Below, one piece after another: positions 23,291 to 31,432 of a stretch of 64,000 nucleotides of DNA; the first letter of the stretch is position 1, and every line of letters starts with the position of its first letter. The position numbers and the translations under genes were made by a program. The DNA lies in contig NZ_MZGX01000002.1 of NCBI RefSeq assembly GCF_002051585.1, forward strand, positions 1 through 64,000, written 5' to 3'. The DNA comes from Ruminiclostridium hungatei. GTDB lineage: Bacteria; Bacillota; Clostridia; Acetivibrionales; DSM-1351. The notes beneath the pieces are model-generated. The model was given only the letters and a program-made list of their open reading frames with translations. It did no database searches and was not told the origin of the DNA.

Positions 23291-24058
23291 TTGATTTTTG
23301 ATACGCATGCCCACTACGATGATGAGCGCTTTGACGAGGATAGAGACGCCTTGTTGAAGCAGCTCCATCAGGATGGAATTTCATATATCTTAAATGCCGG
23401 CGCCAGCCCCGAATCCCTGGACAAAACCATGGAGCTGGCGGAAAAGTACCCCTTTGTCTATGCTGCATTGGGTATACATCCTCACGAGGCTGAAAAAATG
23501 AATGAGGATATTATAAACAAAATCAGACTGCTGTCTCAAAACCACAAGGTTGTGGCAATCGGTGAAATCGGGCTGGATTACTATTATGACAATTCTCCCA
23601 GGGATATCCAGAGGTACTGGTTTCAAAGGCAGATAGAACTGGCCAGGGAGTTGAAGCTGCCCATAATTATTCATGACAGGGATGCGCATGAAGATACCGT
23701 GAATATATTGAAAAAGACCGATGTCAAGCAGGTAGGCGGAATATTTCACTGCTTTACCGGAAGCGCTCAGATGGCGATGGACATGCTCAAGCTGAATCTG
23801 TATATTGCCGTGGGAGGGCCTGTAACTTTCAAAAATGCCAGAAAAACCATTGAGGTTGTAGAAGCCGTACCGCTTGAAAAGCTTTTGGTGGAAACGGACT
23901 GCCCCTATCTCTCACCTGAACCTTACAGGGGAAAAAGAAACAATTCCGGCTATTTGGTTCATGTTATCAGGAAAATTGCCGAGATTAAGGGGATAAGTGA
24001 GTCGGAAGTTGCCGAGACAACACTGAAGAATGCAAAAACTGTGTTCGGATTGAGATAA
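23291..24058 (+). CDS. tatD: TatD-family metal-dependent hydrolase (DNase)
   Basis: 255 residues with the TatD metal ligands: HxH in FDTHAHYDDERFD, Glu in GEIGLDYY, His in IIHDRDAHED and HCFTGS, and Asp in ETDCPYLSPEPYRGKRN. The family has 3'-exonuclease/DNase activity. A TTG start at 23291 with AGGTGAT 3 nt upstream gives the usual length; ATG 23264 would add nine Lys/Asn-rich residues. Positioned after metG as yabD is in Bacillus. Confidence 0.9.
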   Translation: MIFDTHAHYDDERFDEDRDALLKQLHQDGISYILNAGASPESLDKTMELAEKYPFVYAALGIHPHEAEKMNEDIINKIRLLSQNHKVVAIGEIGLDYYYDNSPRDIQRYWFQRQIELARELKLPIIIHDRDAHEDTVNILKKTDVKQVGGIFHCFTGSAQMAMDMLKLNLYIAVGGPVTFKNARKTIEVVEAVPLEKLLVETDCPYLSPEPYRGKRNNSGYLVHVIRKIAEIKGISESEVAETTLKNAKTVFGLR

Positions 24059-24094
24059 ACAATAGGTCTTAATTGGTTCTCAAGGAGAGTAATT

Positions 24095-24808
24095 ATGAAA
24101 AAGTTTATTATTATTGTTGTGTTTGTATTCCTGATCTCAATACTTATTTCATTCAATTATCTGCTGTGGGACAGAGAAAAGCAGCTTGAAAATTATCAGG
24201 ATTTAAGCAATTCAAAAAATCTGAGCATAGACACTCTTGGCGAAAAAATCAATAACCTTGACAAACAAAACAAGGAGCTTGCTCAAAAGATAGGTTCTCT
24301 CACAGATGAAAATTCCCGCATTAAGAACGCCAACTATCTGCTCACATCGGAAAATCAGCAAATCAAGCAGGAGCTGTCTGATAAAAGAGAGATTATTCTG
24401 ATGCTTAAAAAAAATCTGAATGTGGAGCCCTTCCAGGAAGTAGTCAGAAAATGGGCAGATGCTGTCAACTCAAAAAACTTTAAAACTGCCCAGACCTATA
24501 TAAGTATATTATCAAATGATGAAATATTAAGCAGCCCAAACATTTTTAAATCAAATTATCAAAATGAAATAAAAACAATTGATCTGAAATCTTTCAAAAT
24601 ATACACTGAAATGACCGATGCAGAACATCTTGCTAAAATCCAGTTTGAAGCAGTTTTCCAGGTGGATAAACCGGAATCGCCCAATGCAGGCGTGGAAGAA
24701 GTTCCGAAAATGGTTTATAAGCAGGGAGAAAATCTTAAGTATTTGACAATGCAATTTGATGCGGAGGCGGGTGAATGGCGTATTTCCGAATTGTCGGATA
24801 AGCCCTGA
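24095..24808 (+). CDS. Membrane-anchored coiled-coil protein of unknown function
   Basis: 237 residues. One N-terminal membrane helix (4-24), a coiled coil (about 40-115) with heptads such as IGSLTDENSRIKNANYL, then a globular outer domain (about 118-237). That domain starts with a VVRKWADAVNSKNFKTAQTYIS segment resembling DUF4829/NTF2-like small domains that follow anchors in clostridial surface proteins. The family is not recognised with certainty. It sits between tatD and the G5/3D protein, a place that is empty in Bacillus. Its stop codon is inside the terminator stem. Confidence 0.65.
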   Translation: MKKFIIIVVFVFLISILISFNYLLWDREKQLENYQDLSNSKNLSIDTLGEKINNLDKQNKELAQKIGSLTDENSRIKNANYLLTSENQQIKQELSDKREIILMLKKNLNVEPFQEVVRKWADAVNSKNFKTAQTYISILSNDEILSSPNIFKSNYQNEIKTIDLKSFKIYTEMTDAEHLAKIQFEAVFQVDKPESPNAGVEEVPKMVYKQGENLKYLTMQFDAEAGEWRISELSDKP

Positions 24809-24831
24809 GAAAGGGTTTCAGGCTTTTTTGT
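24800..24831 (+). terminator. Terminator after the coiled-coil gene
   Basis: An 8-bp stem with one bulged base overlaps the stop codon and is followed by six T. Confidence 0.85.
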
Positions 24832-25002
24832 GTAATAAATACGGGTTAAGAATAATATACTAAAATCCAGTTAATAATTGCTAATGAGGGATTGAATTGG
24901 AAAAAACTTACCATTTTCTAGGCAATACATTTGACAAAATAAACCGCTTAGAATAAAATAGTCACAGTCCCTTTGAATATTTCTAACAGGAGGTTAGTAT
25001 TT

Positions 25003-26115
25003 ATGATACCGATTGCGAAGAATATTAAAAGGTATTTTTCACAAATGAATTTCCGTAATTTCGGAAGGAAGGAACACGGGAATTTATTCAAAATCAGAAC
25101 ATTGGATATTGCAATCATATGTATTGCCGTTGTTATATCCGTTACTGCAGGTGTCTTTGTTTTTAATGGGTTGAAAAGGCACGTGGTAATCAGCGACAAT
25201 GGACGTGAAATTGCAGTAGAGACAATGAAAGCAACAGTAGGAGAGGTACTGGAGCAGACAGGCGTGACCGTAGCAGTGGAAGATTATATCAGTATGCCGT
25301 TTGACTCGAAGCTTGCAAGAATACAGGAGAACAGGATAAATATAAAGAGAGCGGTGCCTGTATCAGTAAATGTGGATGGAAAAGAGCTGGTTATAAAAAC
25401 GTATAAGGATACTGTCAAAGAGGTACTAAGCGACAACGCCATAGGCGTGGACGATGATGACAAACTCGTCGGGTCTCAATTGGGAGACAAAATTGTACCT
25501 GATATGAACATTTCGATAATCCGTGTAGATGAAAAGACAGTGACTGAAGCCACGCCCATACCATATAAGACAATTACAAAAGACAACAACAGATTGGACA
25601 AAGGATTAAAAAATACAGTCAGAGAAGGAAAAGAAGGCATTAGACAAAAAACATATACGGTAGTTTATGAGAATGGAAAGCAGATTGCTAAACAATTGGT
25701 CAAGGATATTGTTGCGTCAAATCCTCTGGACAAAATTGTTGAAGTAGGTACGGTTTTAAACTACAAGACATCCAGAGGTGAGACATTAAGGTATTCTAAG
25801 GTTTTAAATATGAGGGCCACCTCATATACGGCTTCTTTTGAAGACACCGGCAAGTATCCGGGAGATCCGGGCTTTGGCATTACAGCCACCGGTGCAAGAG
25901 TAAAAAAAGGAATTATAGCAGTAGACCCGCGCGTTATTCCACTTGGAACCAGAGTTTATGTTGAGCTTCCGGGGGTTGCGGCTGACTATGGATATGCAGT
26001 CGCGGCAGATGTGGGAGGAGCAATAAAAGGAAACAAGATAGATGTATATCTTGAGACCAGCAGTGCTGTCAGCGCATGGGGAGTCAAAAAAGTAAAGGTT
26101 TACGTACTTAATTAA
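25003..26115 (+). CDS. yabE: Cell-wall hydrolase-like protein with DUF348, G5 and 3D domains (YabE-like)
   Basis: 370 residues. Cytoplasmic basic N-terminus, membrane helix at about 36-56, two ubiquitin-like DUF348 repeats (about 57-165), a G5 domain (about 170-250) and a C-terminal 3D domain (about 275-370) containing ATGARVKKGIIAVDP and AADVGGAIKG. The 3D (MltA-like) fold is the catalytic part of Sps/Rpf-type peptidoglycan lytic enzymes, so it probably trims cell wall during growth or germination. ATG at 25003 has AGGAGG 9 nt upstream. Position between tatD and rsmA is conserved with Bacillus yabE, whose leader bears an antisense RNA; I could not verify one here. Confidence 0.9.
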   Translation: MIPIAKNIKRYFSQMNFRNFGRKEHGNLFKIRTLDIAIICIAVVISVTAGVFVFNGLKRHVVISDNGREIAVETMKATVGEVLEQTGVTVAVEDYISMPFDSKLARIQENRINIKRAVPVSVNVDGKELVIKTYKDTVKEVLSDNAIGVDDDDKLVGSQLGDKIVPDMNISIIRVDEKTVTEATPIPYKTITKDNNRLDKGLKNTVREGKEGIRQKTYTVVYENGKQIAKQLVKDIVASNPLDKIVEVGTVLNYKTSRGETLRYSKVLNMRATSYTASFEDTGKYPGDPGFGITATGARVKKGIIAVDPRVIPLGTRVYVELPGVAADYGYAVAADVGGAIKGNKIDVYLETSSAVSAWGVKKVKVYVLN

Positions 26116-26176
26116 TTATTTATACGGTGATTTATTTAATGTATGTAAGCGAAAAAAAGTATTAAAGGGACTGTTC

Positions 26177-26208
26177 GGGCTGATTCGATTTTTCGGATCA
26201 GCCCATTT
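26177..26208 (+). terminator. Terminator after yabE
   Basis: 11-bp stem (26177-26187 with 26194-26204, one G-T pair) followed by a short T run. Confidence 0.8.
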
Positions 26209-26522
26209 TCTATGCATTTATTTCCTGGGATTTATGACGTGAGGTCCAAAAAACATTTGAGAAAACAGGAGATATCCGGAGATATATAGAGTAAAACGGA
26301 GATTCCAATATTAGTATTGAAGAAACAAAATTAATTGTTGAAATTTTGCCTTAAATGGGTTAAAATAAGCTTAAGATACTTCTAGAATTATAGTAATTTT
26401 CTTTTATCAGATCATAATATCTGTTATTAATTAAAAGTCAAAAGTACATCATATTTTTGTCTGTGTCCACACGCGTACAGAAGAGACATGTAATAATGCC
26501 GCATCTGGAAGGGGGTGAACAT

Positions 26523-26561
26523 ATGTTTGTCAAAAGGCAGCATAAAATCAAAACTGAATAG
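26523..26561 (+). CDS. Putative 12-residue leader peptide before khtT
   Basis: ATG at 26523 follows a very strong GGAAGGGGGTGAA site and opens a 12-codon frame rich in Lys, Arg, His and Gln, ending in TAG at 26559-26561. Five nt later a perfect hairpin begins. A short basic peptide plus hairpin before a transporter gene looks like a translation-coupled control leader. The upstream part, 26209-26500, is AT-rich and holds no gene I can support. Confidence 0.4.
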   Translation: MFVKRQHKIKTE

Positions 26562-26565
26562 ATTT

Positions 26566-26609
26566 GCGGTCAAAATGGGATGTTAAAATACATACCTGAT
26601 TTTGACCGC
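26566..26609 (+). promoter_or_regulatory. Perfect hairpin in the khtT leader
   Basis: Arms 26566-26576 and 26599-26609 are exact complements (11 bp) around a 22-nt loop. No T run follows, so it is not an ordinary terminator. It lies between the leader peptide and the khtT ribosome binding site (26640-26644). Confidence 0.5.
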
Positions 26610-26655
26610 GGGTATACTTCTATTGTCTATACTCAAAACGGAGGTATTTATAATT

Positions 26656-27150
26656 ATGACTATTAGAGAATCTGATTTACCGAATATCGGAAGAAAGTTT
26701 GAGGTAGAGGTTCGTGAAGGCAATAAACTGGTCATTGTAGTACACGATGATGGACGAAGAGAATTGTATCACTTTTACCACGACCAGCCTGAGGACAGTG
26801 TATCAATGATAACCCTGGATGATAATGAAGCAAGATATGTAGCTGCAATTATCGGGGGGCTTGCATATAAGCCCAGGGCACTGGAAACTGTTGATGTTGC
26901 GCTGGATGACCTGATAATTGAATGGTATAAGATAGAGACCGGTTCCTACTGTGTAGGCAAGTCTATTGGGGAAATGCAGGTACGTAAAAAGACAGGGGCA
27001 TCTATAATTGCCGCCGTTGAGAAAGGTCACGGCAAGCATATAAATCCGGGTGTGGATTATAAGTTTTTACCGGAATCAACTATTGTTGTCATCGGAGAGA
27101 GAAAACATCTGAAGGTGCTCAAAAACTACCTGTTTGGAGGACAAATATGA
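26656..27150 (+). CDS. khtT: KhtT-like regulatory subunit of a K+/H+ antiporter
   Basis: 164 residues. An N-terminal domain (1-75) is followed by a TrkA-C/RCK_C domain (about 80-160) with GKSIGEMQVRKKTGASIIA and a closing TIVVIGERKHLKVLKNYL. In Bacillus KhtT controls KhtU and binds c-di-AMP through this RCK_C domain. Start at 26656; the longer frame from 26602 passes through the leader hairpin and is not credible. 25 nt upstream of the antiporter gene. Confidence 0.88.
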   Translation: MTIRESDLPNIGRKFEVEVREGNKLVIVVHDDGRRELYHFYHDQPEDSVSMITLDDNEARYVAAIIGGLAYKPRALETVDVALDDLIIEWYKIETGSYCVGKSIGEMQVRKKTGASIIAAVEKGHGKHINPGVDYKFLPESTIVVIGERKHLKVLKNYLFGGQI

Positions 27151-27175
27151 AATGTAACGAAAATTAGGAGGTAGA

Positions 27176-28390
27176 ATGGATATATTAGTTTTTGAAATCG
27201 GTCTGGCAATTACACTGATTGCCATAGTGGGGTTTTTATCAAACAAGCTCAATTTTTCGGTCATCCCTTTTTATATATTGATAGGGATGGCTGTCGGGCC
27301 TCATGCCCCTAGTATTGGAATTATTGATTTAAGATTTATAGAAAGCTCTACCTTTATTAACTTTATGGGCCGGCTGGGCGTGCTGTTTCTATTGTTTTAT
27401 TTAGGGCTGGAGTTCTCTGTAACACGGCTCATAAAGTCAGGCAAGTCGGTATTTATAGGAGGCTCCTTTTATGTCCTGATCAATTTCTCGTCAGGCTTGC
27501 TGCTTGGCTGGATGATGGACCTGCCGTTCAAGGAGATTATGGTAGTGTGCGGTATTATGACAAGTTCTTCCACTGCAATAGTGGCAAAGGTGCTTATAGA
27601 TCTGAAACGTACTGCAAACCCTGAAACAGAGGTCATAATGGGCATGATAATGTTTGACGATCTGTTTATAGCAATACACATATCAATATTATCCGGGCTG
27701 CTGCTCAGCGGTTCAAAGTCTATCTGGGGTGTGCTTGCAACTTCGCTTATGGCACTATTCTTCATATTGGCAATACTTATAGTAGGCAAGAGGGTTATAA
27801 AAGCAATTGATAAATTACTTGACATACCCTCGGCAGAGCTTTTCCTGCTGGTGGTCATAGGTGTTTTATTTGTGGTTGCCGGCTTCTCGGAAACTCTCCA
27901 CGTTGCGGAGGCCATAGGGGCCCTGCTTGTAGGACTGGTCATGGCCGAATCGGCTCATGCCAAAAAAATTGAGCACAATATCCTGCCCTTCAGGGATTTC
28001 TTTGGGGCCATATTCTTTTTCAATTTCGGTCTTACCATAGATCCGCTATCCCTTAGGGGAGGAGTGGCAATGGCTGTCATAGCCGCAATACTGACCGTTA
28101 TAGGAAACATCGCAGCAGGAATGTTCTCGGGGCGTTTGTCGAAAATATCCAATCAGGCCTCAGCCAATGTGGGCTTTACGCTTTCGGCAAGAGGTGAATT
28201 TTCAATAATCATGGCTAATATGGGAAAGGCAGGCGGCCTGATGCCGGTGCTGCAATCCTTTGTGGTTATATATGTACTGATTCTGGCTATAGTTGCGCCT
28301 CTGCTTACGAAGGAATCAAAGCGGATATATAATTTCTGCAATTATATATATGGGAAGACTGCCGGCAGGAAACGAAAATCAAAGCCTTGA
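27176..28390 (+). CDS. khtU: Monovalent cation:proton antiporter, CPA2 family (KhtU-like)
   Basis: 404 residues, about 12 membrane helices of the Na+/H+ exchanger (CPA2/KefB) fold. The ion-binding region is likely near MGMIMFDDLFIA, with Asp pairs typical of the family, and the C-terminal SARGEFSIIMANMG helix is conserved. With KhtT it should expel K+ in exchange for H+ under high-K+ or alkaline stress. The C-terminus stops after a Lys/Arg tail and has no RCK domain of its own, which is why the separate KhtT subunit is needed. AGGAGG precedes ATG. Confidence 0.9.
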   Translation: MDILVFEIGLAITLIAIVGFLSNKLNFSVIPFYILIGMAVGPHAPSIGIIDLRFIESSTFINFMGRLGVLFLLFYLGLEFSVTRLIKSGKSVFIGGSFYVLINFSSGLLLGWMMDLPFKEIMVVCGIMTSSSTAIVAKVLIDLKRTANPETEVIMGMIMFDDLFIAIHISILSGLLLSGSKSIWGVLATSLMALFFILAILIVGKRVIKAIDKLLDIPSAELFLLVVIGVLFVVAGFSETLHVAEAIGALLVGLVMAESAHAKKIEHNILPFRDFFGAIFFFNFGLTIDPLSLRGGVAMAVIAAILTVIGNIAAGMFSGRLSKISNQASANVGFTLSARGEFSIIMANMGKAGGLMPVLQSFVVIYVLILAIVAPLLTKESKRIYNFCNYIYGKTAGRKRKSKP

Positions 28391-28426
28391 GGATGATATT
28401 TAAAGTTAATGGATGGAGGTGAATCT

Positions 28427-29050
28427 ATGGAATTAAAAAGGATGCTTCCTTATGTAATTATTAAATACGTTTTTGTTCTTATGGGTTCAATAATGACAGC
28501 CGTGGGTCTTGAAGTATTCTTTAAGGCTCATAATCTCATCGGCGGAGGGCTGATAGGTGTTTCGGTGGTGCTGAGCTACATTAGTGAGATACCCTTGGGT
28601 GCAATTATTTTCATATTGAATTTTCCGTTTATACTGATAGAGTATTTACGCAGGGGAAAGCAGAAGCTGATAACAATAATATTTGCATTGACGTCACTTA
28701 TTTACTGGATTTCAGCTATTAATTCGGATAACTGGGAATCCTATGACATACTGCAGTCAACCATTTTGGGCGGTATCTCTCTTGGAGTAGGCTCAGGGCT
28801 GATTCTGAGATATGGTGGTTTCCTGGATGGTATAGAGCACAGGAGAATAGTTGGAAAGCTCATAAATAAGAACTATTCCCCAAACAAGTATTTTATATTA
28901 CTGAATCTGGTTATTGTCACTGCTGCCGGTTTCATATTCGGATGGGAAAATACTATCTACTCACTGATTGCATACATCGTTGTATTTAAAGCAATTGATT
29001 TTACTTTGGAATTATTCCACCCATTTGACCGCCTACACAGAAAAATGTGA
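28427..29050 (+). CDS. YitT-family membrane protein (DUF161)
   Basis: 207 residues with five or six hydrophobic helices. FFKAHNLIGGGLIGVSVVLSYISEIPLG and GSGLILRYGGFLDGIE-type segments mark the YitT family. ATG 28427 has GGAGGTGAA in front; ATG 28409 does not. Most YitT proteins carry a C-terminal DUF2179 domain of about 80 residues; this one lacks it and ends after the membrane part, so it is a short form. Function unknown for the family. Confidence 0.85.
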   Translation: MELKRMLPYVIIKYVFVLMGSIMTAVGLEVFFKAHNLIGGGLIGVSVVLSYISEIPLGAIIFILNFPFILIEYLRRGKQKLITIIFALTSLIYWISAINSDNWESYDILQSTILGGISLGVGSGLILRYGGFLDGIEHRRIVGKLINKNYSPNKYFILLNLVIVTAAGFIFGWENTIYSLIAYIVVFKAIDFTLELFHPFDRLHRKM

Positions 29051-29118
29051 AAATGGCCTTCAAATAACGTGTATATGATATATAATAATATTAATATCAA
29101 TTATTTGAAGGAGAAATA

Positions 29119-29976
29119 ATGAGCAGAAACAATACACTGGATGTAATAAAAAAGCATAACCTGAGGTTGACCAAGTCTCTTGGCCAGAACTTTTTAAATG
29201 ATGACGATGTGGTTAGGAAAATAGTAGATGCAGCCGGCCTTGAAGAGGATACGCTGGTTTTGGAGATAGGACCGGGTATAGGCAGCATGACAAAGGAACT
29301 GGCGAAGAGAGCAGCAGGAGTTGTAGCCATAGAGATAGACAAACATCTCATACCTGCTCTCCGCGACAATTTGAGCGAGTATTCAAATATAGATATTATA
29401 AACAACGATGTCATGAAGGCGGATATTGATGCTATTATAGCGGAGTATGGCGAGAAATACGGCACAAAGTCCGTAAGGACAGTTGCAAATCTTCCATATT
29501 ATATTACTACCCCCATAATTATGAGATTCCTGGAGGAAGTAAAAGGAGTCCAGGGAATGGTTTTCATGGTGCAAAGGGAAGTTGCCCAAAGAATGGTTGC
29601 AGGACCTGGTACAAAGGATTATGGAGCATTGTCTGTGGCGGTTCAGTTTTATTGCAGCCCTCACATAATATTTGATGTTCCTCCACATTGCTTTATACCT
29701 CAGCCCGAGGTGCATTCCACAATAATACGGTTGGATGTATTAGAGGAGCCTTCGGTGTCGGTTAAGGACAGGAAGTTATATTTCAAGCTGGTCAGGGCTT
29801 CCTTTGGACAGAGGAGAAAGACTCTTGTAAACGGACTCTCAAATGCAGGCTTTCTCCAGAAGGATAAGGAGCAGTTGAAGAAAATCCTGGAAGGCATGGG
29901 GCTTAAGGAAAATATAAGAGGAGAAGTGCTTTCGGTACAACAGTTTGGAGAGCTGTCAAATTTGTTGACACTGTAA
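29119..29976 (+). CDS. rsmA: 16S rRNA (adenine1518/1519-N6)-dimethyltransferase
   Basis: 285 residues, normal KsgA/RsmA length. SLGQNFL near residue 20, SAM motif LEIGPGIGSMT, acidic VVAIEIDK and catalytic NLPYYITTP. It dimethylates two adjacent adenines in the 3' hairpin of 16S rRNA. GAAGGAG precedes ATG. Last gene of the metG neighbourhood and followed by a strong terminator. Confidence 0.95.
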   Translation: MSRNNTLDVIKKHNLRLTKSLGQNFLNDDDVVRKIVDAAGLEEDTLVLEIGPGIGSMTKELAKRAAGVVAIEIDKHLIPALRDNLSEYSNIDIINNDVMKADIDAIIAEYGEKYGTKSVRTVANLPYYITTPIIMRFLEEVKGVQGMVFMVQREVAQRMVAGPGTKDYGALSVAVQFYCSPHIIFDVPPHCFIPQPEVHSTIIRLDVLEEPSVSVKDRKLYFKLVRASFGQRRKTLVNGLSNAGFLQKDKEQLKKILEGMGLKENIRGEVLSVQQFGELSNLLTL

Positions 29977-29988
29977 ACCGCAAAAGAA

Positions 29989-30038
29989 AAAAGTGACAGT
30001 TATGTATTAAAATGCATAATTGCCACTTTTATTTTTTT
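29989..30038 (+). terminator. Terminator after rsmA
   Basis: Long hairpin (about 16 bp with two weak pairs, loop TATTAAAAT) followed by a run of T broken by one A. Confidence 0.88.
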
Positions 30039-30048
30039 GAGGAAAATA

Positions 30049-30081
30049 TTAACGTATCAATTTTATTATTATGTTACATTA
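30049..30081 (+). repeat. Left inverted repeat of a putative invertible element
   Basis: 33 nt matching the reverse complement of 30906-30938 at 30 of 33 positions. The site is itself an imperfect palindrome: 10-nt arms 30050-30059 and 30072-30081 around a 12-nt core, the usual layout of a tyrosine-recombinase crossover site. Confidence 0.6.
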
Positions 30082-30153
30082 CGCTCTTATTTGTCATTAT
30101 ACAACATAATTTTACCAAATTCTATACTATATTTGAGTGTTAATCCAAAAAAG

Positions 30154-30714
30154 TTAAAACTGAACCAATGAATACAGCTCATCCTTCTGATCCTGGTTGA
30201 TACCTATATACCGGAGGGTAATGCTTTGGGAACTATGATTGAAGGTGTCCATTATCAGGCCCACATTATATTTTGACATGTTATAGGTCCAATATCCCCA
30301 GGTTTTTCTCAAACTGTGGGTTCCGAAATTTTCCACATTACAAAAAACCGCAGCTTCCTTTAAAACCCTGTAGGCCTGGACTCTGCCGATATAGCCGCCT
30401 TTTTGGCTGGTAAACAAGTAGGATTCGTGCTTTAAATTGGAAACTTTTATATATGAATTGATATTCTTACGAAGAGAATCGTTTAACTTGATTTTCTTCT
30501 CTTTCCCGGTTTTCATTTCCTTTAAGGTCAGGTAATCACGGTATTCTCCTTTTTCATTCAGAATATCTTTTACTCTCACCGAAAGAATATCGCTTATTCT
30601 CAAACCCGTATTCAGCCCAAATTTAAATAATAATCCGTATTTGGGGTCTTTACCATTTAAAAAATAATAAATTTGCTTTATTTTGGTCTTATCTCGTATG
30701 GGTTCAACTGTCAT
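30154..30714 (-). CDS. Short tyrosine recombinase (FimB-size, catalytic domain only)
   Basis: 186 residues with all catalytic residues: Arg39 (TGLRISD), Lys in the beta-hairpin KTGKEKK (68-74), His133-x-x-Arg136 (THSLRKT), His160 (FNHSS) and nucleophile Tyr169 (LRYIGI). There is no N-terminal core-binding domain, so it has the size and layout of the FimB/FimE inversion recombinases, not of phage integrases (350-400 residues). CGGAGGAAG precedes ATG. No phage, excisionase or conjugation gene is nearby. Inverted repeats flank it on both sides, suggesting it inverts its own segment. Confidence 0.85.
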   Translation of the reverse strand: MTVEPIRDKTKIKQIYYFLNGKDPKYGLLFKFGLNTGLRISDILSVRVKDILNEKGEYRDYLTLKEMKTGKEKKIKLNDSLRKNINSYIKVSNLKHESYLFTSQKGGYIGRVQAYRVLKEAAVFCNVENFGTHSLRKTWGYWTYNMSKYNVGLIMDTFNHSSQSITLRYIGINQDQKDELYSLVQF

Positions 30715-30794
30715 GGCAACTTCCTCCGAGTTTACAATTCTTTGTAAAATTATATCAATAATTGTAAATTAATGTAATTTTAAATAATGAAACT

Positions 30795-30803
30795 ATTATA
30801 GCA
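30795..30803 (-). promoter_or_regulatory. Extended -10 promoter of the recombinase gene
   Basis: TGCTATAAT on the minus strand (30803-30795), about 80 nt before the start codon; the -35 region is poor, as is usual for extended -10 promoters. If the element inverts, this promoter would point at cheY. Confidence 0.55.
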
Positions 30804-30905
30804 TATAATTGATGTTTTTATACATTTATAATTTGCAATTTTTAAGGATTTGCAAAAAGACTATGACTGTAGTCACAGGTATATCATGTGATTCTGAAAT
30901 AAAAA

Positions 30906-30938
30906 TAATGTAACATAATAATAATATTGTTACATTAA
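30906..30938 (-). repeat. Right inverted repeat of a putative invertible element
   Basis: Reverse-complement partner of 30049-30081. Here the palindrome is perfect: TAATGTAACA (30906-30915) and TGTTACATTA (30928-30937) around a 12-nt core. The two cores match in 11 of 12 positions only when one is reverse-complemented, so the sites are inverted, not direct. It lies 64 nt before cheY. Confidence 0.6.
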
Positions 30939-31001
30939 ATATTCGGATTATATAAATATCTTTTAAACATATTATTTTTACTATGAGGATGGTGTACGCT
31001 T

Positions 31002-31370
31002 ATGTCCAAAGTTCTGGTTGTAGATGACGCAATTTTTATGAGACAGGCTTTGAAATTGATACTGGAGAGAAACGGGTTCACAGTGGTGGGAGAGGCCGAA
31101 AATGGAAGGATAGCAATACAGAAATACAAAGAGCTGACTCCCGACCTTGTAACAATGGATATAACCATGCCGGAGGTAGATGGTATCGAGGCTGTCAAGG
31201 CAATAAAGGCAATCAATCCCGGCAGCAGGATAGTCATGATATCCGCCCTGGGGCAGGAAAGCCACATCAGGGAGGCCATAATGGTGGGTGCCTCGGGATT
31301 TATCGTAAAGCCTTTCAGGGAAGAAAACATAGTCAAGGCTCTTGGCAAATATAAAGGTGAAGCCGGCTGA
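31002..31370 (+). CDS. cheY: Chemotaxis response regulator CheY
   Basis: 122 residues: a lone receiver domain with acidic pair Asp8-Asp9, phospho-acceptor Asp53 (TMDITMPEVDG), the switch Ser/Thr (ISAL) and conserved Lys in IVKPF. It takes phosphate from CheA and would carry the signal to the flagellar motor or another output. First gene of the chemosensory operon and closest to the recombinase element; the promoter must lie in 30939-31001 or across the right repeat. Confidence 0.93.
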   Translation: MSKVLVVDDAIFMRQALKLILERNGFTVVGEAENGRIAIQKYKELTPDLVTMDITMPEVDGIEAVKAIKAINPGSRIVMISALGQESHIREAIMVGASGFIVKPFREENIVKALGKYKGEAG

Positions 31371-31432
31371 CAGGTCTATGGGAAAAGGTCGTAGGAATTG
31401 TCCATTATTAACTTAAATACGAGGTGGCTGAC

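Noticed and set aside
26209-26522. ydaO-type c-di-AMP riboswitch before khtT
   Set aside because: Tempting because of the transporter, but I could not find the conserved core segments; only short unconnected stems.
30049-30938. Prophage or integrative element attachment site
   Set aside because: No phage, excisionase, or conjugation genes, no tRNA target, and the repeats are inverted, not direct.
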